DNA from: Eggerthellaceae bacterium
GTDB taxonomy: Bacteria > Actinomycetota > Coriobacteriia > Coriobacteriales > Eggerthellaceae
Assembly: GCA_017459485.1 (NCBI GenBank)
Contig: JAFUCW010000337.1
Span: 1 to 10,148, forward strand
DNA: 10,148 bases
Direction: 5' to 3'
A model generated the notes under the pieces. It worked only from the letters and a program-made list of their open reading frames with translations. It made no database searches and was not told the origin of the DNA. Position numbers and translations under genes: made by a program. Each line of letters opens with the position of its first letter. Positions within the stretch are counted from its first letter, which is position 1. Below are positions 6,073 through 10,148 of this stretch, piece by piece.

Positions 6073-8256
6073 ATGCTGTTCGCCGTTATCGCAAGCATAG
6101 CTACGCTGCTCGTGCTCACCGTTGTGGTGCTTGTCGTGGTGCGCTTCGTGCGCAAAAGGGGGGCGTCGCAGATCAAGCCCTCTCATAAGGTGAATGCCAT
6201 CGAAACGGTGGGCGTGTCCGCCAATGCCCCTTCGAACAACCTTACCGGTTCCGGTCCGCTGCAAGTGGATACCGAACAGCGGGTGCATGGTTCGGCCGCA
6301 GAGGCGCTGCGTGGGCGGTTCGTTGCGGTAGGCGTGTTCGCTGCAGCGGTCTTCGGGTCCCTTTCTGCAAAGCTGTGGAGCATGCAAGTCATGCAGCAAG
6401 AGGAGTTCGCGCGCAAGGCGCAGGAAAACCTATTCGCGACCGTCTACACGCCAGCTCCGCGCGGTCAGATCTTCGACTTCGGCGACAAGGTGCTGGTAAA
6501 GAACCGCTCTTCGTTCACCGTTCTTGCCGACGCGGAGACCGTCGACAACCGCGATGCGGTCACGCGTCTTTCCGCATTGCTGGGCATTCCCGCGCCCATT
6601 GTGCGACAGCGCATCCTCAACGCCAGCTCGGGTGCGCAGTCAAGGCGCATCGTGGCGACTGACGCAAGCCTGAGAAACGTTGCGTTCATCAGCGAGCATC
6701 CCGATGCGTTTCCAGGTGTGACATGCGAAAACCGTACAAGCCGCACCTACCCTTATGGCACGCTTGCCGCCCATGTGCTTGGATACACCGGCACGGTTTC
6801 GGAAGAGGAGCTGAAAAACGTCCCCGAAGGGCGCAACGTCATCTCCGGAGACATCGTGGGCAAGAACGGCGCAGAAGAGGCGTTCGACGCGGTGCTGTCC
6901 GGGGACCATGGGACGCGCACGATGCTTACGGACGCGTCGGGCAACATCCTGCAGGTCCTTTCCGAAACCGACCCCATCTACGGCAACGACATCTACTTGA
7001 CCATCAAGGGCGCGGTGCAGCGGGTCGCAGACGAAACATGCGCGAACTACATCGTCGGCGGGGTGGGCACGGCGGCATCCATCGTGTGCCTTGATGCGCG
7101 CGACGGAAGCGTGGTCGCCATCTCCAACTACCCGACATACGCGCCCGAGAGCTTCATCGGGGGCATTTCCGCCGACACGTGGCAGGAATTCAACACCGAA
7201 GAGTCGCACTATCCACTCATGAACCGGGCGATCGCAGGCACGTACCCTGCTGCGTCCACATTCAAGGCCTTCACGGCAATGGCGGGCCTGGAACGTCGCG
7301 TCATCGACGACAAGAGCGAGTCGGAATGCACGGGCATGTGGACCGGGTTCGGCGAAGAGTTCCCTCAGGGATGCTGGGTGTGGCCTGGCGGCGCCCATGG
7401 CAAGCAGGACGTGGTCGATGCGATCGCCAACTCGTGCGACGTGTTTTTCTACGACATGGGCAAGGGGTTCTACGACCGCATCGGCGAACTGGGCGATACC
7501 GCCATGCAGGACTATGTTGCCGAATACGGCTTCGGCCGCCAGATGGGCATCGACCTATACGGAGAGGCGTCTGGGCGCGTACCTACTCCCGAATGGAAGG
7601 CGGAATACTTCAAGGACGCGCCCGAAGAGGCCGCATGGCTTCCCGGCGACTATACGAACATGGTCATCGGCCAGGGATACGTGCTAGCCACGCCCCTTCA
7701 GATTGCCGCTGGCTACTGCGGGATTGCCACGGGCAAAATCTACAAACCCCATATTCTGCGCGAGGTGCGCAATTCACTGGGCCAGGTGGTCGTAAAATAC
7801 GAACCTGAGGTGCTCTACGAACCTGAAATGGACGAGAAGAACATCGGCTTGGTGCGCAAGGGGCTGCGCGAGGTGATGACCGTCAACAACTACGACCGCT
7901 TCGTCTATGGCGTGAACTACGAGGTGGCAGGCAAGACGGGAACTGCGGAAGTGTTCGGTAAGCAGGACTACAGTCTGTTCGCCTGCTATGCGCCCTACGA
8001 CGATCCGAAGTACGTGGTCGTGTGCGTGTGCGAGGAGGGGCCGACCACGATCACCTCCGCCATCCCGATGGCGACCGAGGTGCTCATGGCGGCCATGGAC
8101 TACGACTCGGGCGAGTTGAGCAAGGACTTCGAGCCCACGCGCTGGACCACGCAGGCCGCCGACCCCGACTTGCTTGCAAAGAAACTCGAAGAGGCAAGCA
8201 ACGCTCAGGTCACCGATGCGGCGGTCAACGTTTGGGACGCAAGCAGCTGGACGTAG
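6073..8256 (+). CDS. mrdA: Penicillin-binding protein 2, elongation-specific transpeptidase
   Basis: PBP2 is the class B transpeptidase that cross-links new peptidoglycan with RodA during elongation. The 727-residue protein (E. coli 633) has a dimerisation/pedestal region from about 105 and the transpeptidase domain from about 330. Active-site motifs are STFK (395-398, nucleophile S395), SCD (454-456; SxD rather than SxN is normal in this subfamily) and KTGT (621-624). The usual YPPGS before the nucleophile reads YPAAS. C419 and C434 lie in the segment before the second motif. Unusually, a hydrophobic helix at 2-24 followed by RKRG precedes the canonical anchor helix (about 82-104), giving a predicted exterior N-terminus, a cytoplasmic loop of about 55 residues and then the usual anchor. 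The start is 12 bp after mreD, with GAGGTAGGG upstream. The C-terminal 50 residues are a non-catalytic extension. Confidence 0.95.
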   Translation: MLFAVIASIATLLVLTVVVLVVVRFVRKRGASQIKPSHKVNAIETVGVSANAPSNNLTGSGPLQVDTEQRVHGSAAEALRGRFVAVGVFAAAVFGSLSAKLWSMQVMQQEEFARKAQENLFATVYTPAPRGQIFDFGDKVLVKNRSSFTVLADAETVDNRDAVTRLSALLGIPAPIVRQRILNASSGAQSRRIVATDASLRNVAFISEHPDAFPGVTCENRTSRTYPYGTLAAHVLGYTGTVSEEELKNVPEGRNVISGDIVGKNGAEEAFDAVLSGDHGTRTMLTDASGNILQVLSETDPIYGNDIYLTIKGAVQRVADETCANYIVGGVGTAASIVCLDARDGSVVAISNYPTYAPESFIGGISADTWQEFNTEESHYPLMNRAIAGTYPAASTFKAFTAMAGLERRVIDDKSESECTGMWTGFGEEFPQGCWVWPGGAHGKQDVVDAIANSCDVFFYDMGKGFYDRIGELGDTAMQDYVAEYGFGRQMGIDLYGEASGRVPTPEWKAEYFKDAPEEAAWLPGDYTNMVIGQGYVLATPLQIAAGYCGIATGKIYKPHILREVRNSLGQVVVKYEPEVLYEPEMDEKNIGLVRKGLREVMTVNNYDRFVYGVNYEVAGKTGTAEVFGKQDYSLFACYAPYDDPKYVVVCVCEEGPTTITSAIPMATEVLMAAMDYDSGELSKDFEPTRWTTQAADPDLLAKKLEEASNAQVTDAAVNVWDASSWT

Positions 8257-8261
8257 GGGAG

Positions 8262-8267
8262 AGGAGG
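8262..8267 (+). promoter_or_regulatory. Shine-Dalgarno site fixing the rodA start
   Basis: AGGAGG is a perfect anti-16S match placed 5 nt before the ATG at 8273. It lies in the 16-bp gap after the mrdA stop and decides the rodA start against the longer in-frame reading that begins inside mrdA. Confidence 0.85.
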
Positions 8268-8272
8268 CGAAC

Positions 8273-9463
8273 ATGGCAGAGCAAGTTGCGCAGATCGACA
8301 GCGTCATTGCGTCGGATGCGGGAGACGCCACTGGCAAGCGTCCACGCCGCTTCACGTATTTCAACCTGCCGTTTTTGGCCATTGTCGGCATCTTGTCCTT
8401 CTATGGGCTTGCCATCGTCTACTCTGCGGTCCACGGCAACGAAGACTACAGCTTCTCTCGCCAGGCAGTCGGCGTGGTGGTGGGCGCCGTTCTCATGTTC
8501 GTCATCTTCCGCGTGGACTACCGTCATCTTTCGCACTACTTGTGGCTGTTCCTGGGGATTAACGTCGTGCTCATCTTGCTGCCTCACGTGCCAGGCATCG
8601 GCGTGAACACGATGGGCGCGACCTCGTGGGTGAAGATCGGCCCTCTTCCCCAGTTGCAACCGGGAGAGTTCGCCAAGGTTACGGTTATCCTCCTGGACGC
8701 AGCCGTCGTCGCGCGCTACGGCGGCAGGTTGAATTCCCCCAAGGACTTCCTCAAGTCCTTGGGCATCATGCTTGTGCCTTTCGTGTGCATCATGACTCAG
8801 CCCGACTTGGGCACGGGCCTGGTTTACATCTTCATCGCAGGCATTGCCTTGGTGGTGGGCGGAGCCAAGCCGAAGTTCATCTTGATCTTGGTGGGTGTTG
8901 CGGCAGGCGGCATTGTGGCGCTGTTCACGCTCGACCCCCTTTTGGACTCTGCCATGGGGCACGATGTGCTCCTCAAGGAATACCAACGCGCGCGCCTTCT
9001 GGTGTTCCTGGACAACAGCTACGATCCCACCGGCGACGGGTACAACCTCCAGCAGGCCCAGATAGCCATTGGCAGCGGGGGGCTGTTCGGGAAAGGATAC
9101 ATGACTGCCACACAATCCACGCTGGGCTACCGTCCCGAGGCGCCGACCGACTTCATCTTCTGCGTTCTTGCCGAAGAACTCGGTTTTTTCGGGTGCATGC
9201 TGCTTCTGGGCATGTACATTGCTCTGTTGTTGATTTGTTTTCATATCGCATTCAACGCTGCAGATTTGTTTGGTACCGTTATTGTGATGTGCACGGCGGG
9301 CATGTGGCTGTTCCAGATTCTAGAGAATATTGGCATGACGTGCGGCCTTATGCCTATTACAGGCATTCCGCTGCCCTTCGTCAGCTACGGTTCGTCGTTT
9401 ATGGTAGTTAATTTCGTGTTGCTTGGCGCGGTGGGGTCGGTATGGGCCCACAGCGTTCGATAG
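8273..9463 (+). CDS. rodA: SEDS peptidoglycan glycosyltransferase RodA
   Basis: RodA polymerises lipid II into glycan strands and works as a pair with PBP2. The 396 residues (E. coli 370) begin with a polar cytoplasmic stretch of about 30 residues, followed by about ten membrane segments. SEDS signatures include SWVKIGP (118-124), LQPGEFAK (128-135), QPDLGTGLVY (176-185), the catalytic-loop region YQRARLLVFLD with DPTGDGYN (251-258), AIGSGGLFGKG (265-275), PTDFIFCVLAEELGFFG (291-307) and GIPLPFVSYGSS (364-375). Position directly after mrdA supports RodA rather than FtsW. The 3' portion (about 9225-9425) is richer in A+T than the rest of the gene. Start choice is set by the AGGAGG at 8262-8267. 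The next gene begins 12 bp downstream. Confidence 0.95.
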   Translation: MAEQVAQIDSVIASDAGDATGKRPRRFTYFNLPFLAIVGILSFYGLAIVYSAVHGNEDYSFSRQAVGVVVGAVLMFVIFRVDYRHLSHYLWLFLGINVVLILLPHVPGIGVNTMGATSWVKIGPLPQLQPGEFAKVTVILLDAAVVARYGGRLNSPKDFLKSLGIMLVPFVCIMTQPDLGTGLVYIFIAGIALVVGGAKPKFILILVGVAAGGIVALFTLDPLLDSAMGHDVLLKEYQRARLLVFLDNSYDPTGDGYNLQQAQIAIGSGGLFGKGYMTATQSTLGYRPEAPTDFIFCVLAEELGFFGCMLLLGMYIALLLICFHIAFNAADLFGTVIVMCTAGMWLFQILENIGMTCGLMPITGIPLPFVSYGSSFMVVNFVLLGAVGSVWAHSVR

Positions 9464-9470
9464 GAAGGAG
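9462..9470 (+). promoter_or_regulatory. Shine-Dalgarno site supporting a GTG start
   Basis: AGGAAGGAG overlaps the rodA stop codon and lies 5 nt before GTG at 9476. Its strength and spacing make GTG the preferred initiation codon of the last gene; the first in-frame ATG is ten codons further in. Confidence 0.8.
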
Positions 9471-9475
9471 TAGGC

Positions 9476-10148
9476 GTGGCTGGCTTGCCTATAGACATCA
9501 AAGACATGCTTGAGACATTCGGCGATATCGATTCTGCACGCCAAAAGGCGGTTTCGGTCGCGCTTTTCCTTGATGCCTCTGCTCCTGACGAGTTGCTCGA
9601 TTTCGCTAAGAAAAGCTTCGCGACGACAGCAGCGAACGCGCGCGTGGTCATTTCGTACTACGAAAGCTCCCAGCAGCACATTCCCTACGGCTGCGACCTT
9701 ACCGTTGTCGTTGCGGGTTTTTCCGAGCATACGGGGCCCCTGGCGGCAAACCTGCGCGCGTCTGGGACGCCGGTCCTTGTGCTGACCACGATGCCCGACA
9801 TTGTCACTGAAATAGCAAAGCGCGTGGGTGCGTCGCTTCTCGAAGGTGACCTTGTCGCGCCGGAAGAGGGCGCCATGCCCGACGCTTTGCCCGAAAGCTC
9901 GGAATACTACCGCGAACCGTATCCGATAGACGAGCATCGCGAGGAGGTCATGCGCAACTCGATGGGCACGTGGGTTGGAGACGTGTTCACCGAAAAGAAG
10001 CTCGCGTTCGCGCTGTGCTTCCCCTTTGTGCGCAAGCCGCTTGCGCTTGACGCAGTGAAGGCGACGAGCATCCAGAACGCGGCGGTGGGTGCGGTCGTCA
10101 TCATTCCTGGCGCCGACATGCCGGTCATGACCGCCAACCAGGCGAAGA
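9476..10148 (+). CDS. Partial DUF697-like protein following rodA
   Basis: The frame is open from GTG 9476 to the window edge: 224 complete codons, 3' end missing. Residues about 25-125 look like an alpha/beta sheet domain with strands such as LTVVVAG (75-81) and TPVLVLTT (98-105). Neither a P-loop GxxxxGK(S/T) nor an NKxD motif is present, so a classic GTPase domain is not supported. After an acidic linker (126-158), the segment near 195-224 ends in AVVIIPGADMPVMTANQAK. This resembles the start of DUF697 (COG3597), a hydrophobic region often attached to or encoded near Era-like GTPases. The tail would probably associate with the membrane. Tight spacing to rodA suggests cotranscription with the elongation genes. 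The function is unknown; gene reality is secure, the family call moderate. Confidence 0.75.
   Translation, partial: MAGLPIDIKDMLETFGDIDSARQKAVSVALFLDASAPDELLDFAKKSFATTAANARVVISYYESSQQHIPYGCDLTVVVAGFSEHTGPLAANLRASGTPVLVLTTMPDIVTEIAKRVGASLLEGDLVAPEEGAMPDALPESSEYYREPYPIDEHREEVMRNSMGTWVGDVFTEKKLAFALCFPFVRKPLALDAVKATSIQNAAVGAVVIIPGADMPVMTANQAK

Noticed and set aside
8174-8272. Upstream in-frame extension of rodA inside mrdA
   Set aside because: AGGAGG at 8262-8267 sits at ideal spacing for the ATG at 8273, and the extension overlaps the mrdA coding frame.
1446-10148. CRISPR, insertion sequence, phage or defence system
   Set aside because: No direct-repeat arrays, transposase or integrase motifs, or defence-type genes were seen; the region is conserved housekeeping wall-synthesis DNA.

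Overview
The window is GC-rich and gene-dense, with one divergent promoter region near its left end. Reading leftwards is a TrmA/RlmD-type rRNA uracil-5-methyltransferase (25-1377, minus). Reading rightwards is a tightly packed cluster that runs off the right edge: tRNA-Arg(CCG), a cyclophilin-type prolyl isomerase, a TPR membrane protein, mreB, mreC, mreD, mrdA (PBP2), rodA and the 5' part of a protein ending in a DUF697-like segment. Gene content, base composition and the DUF697-type gene after rodA suggest a rod-shaped actinobacterium of the Coriobacteriia (Eggerthellaceae-like). That placement rests on recalled gene order and composition, not on a database search.

Layout: 1-24 holds no recognisable gene. 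Positions 1378-1445 form the only real intergenic spacer (68 bp), with a TATAAT box facing the tRNA. From 1446 to the right edge all genes lie on the plus strand. Protein-gene junctions are 0-15 bp, no terminator was seen inside the block, and the tRNA lies only 29 bp before the isomerase gene. The whole block, possibly including the tRNA, looks like one transcription unit.

Function: MreB (actin-like filament), MreC (bitopic scaffold with periplasm-like exterior domain), MreD (membrane partner), PBP2 (transpeptidase) and RodA (SEDS glycosyltransferase) are the standard elongasome for side-wall peptidoglycan synthesis. All catalytic motifs looked for in PBP2 and RodA are present, so the machinery looks functional.

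The core is textbook; the less ordinary parts are at its edges. A cytoplasmic-TPR/TM/exterior-domain protein sits immediately before mreB. MreC carries an acidic and Tyr-rich tail with a calcium-loop-like DxDGDGxxE motif. PBP2 has an extra N-terminal membrane helix. The mreC ribosome-binding site lies in a GC-only hairpin stem. MreB has an altered C-terminal signature. The DUF697-like protein follows rodA. These are candidates for lineage-specific elongasome components or controls; none is proven from sequence alone.
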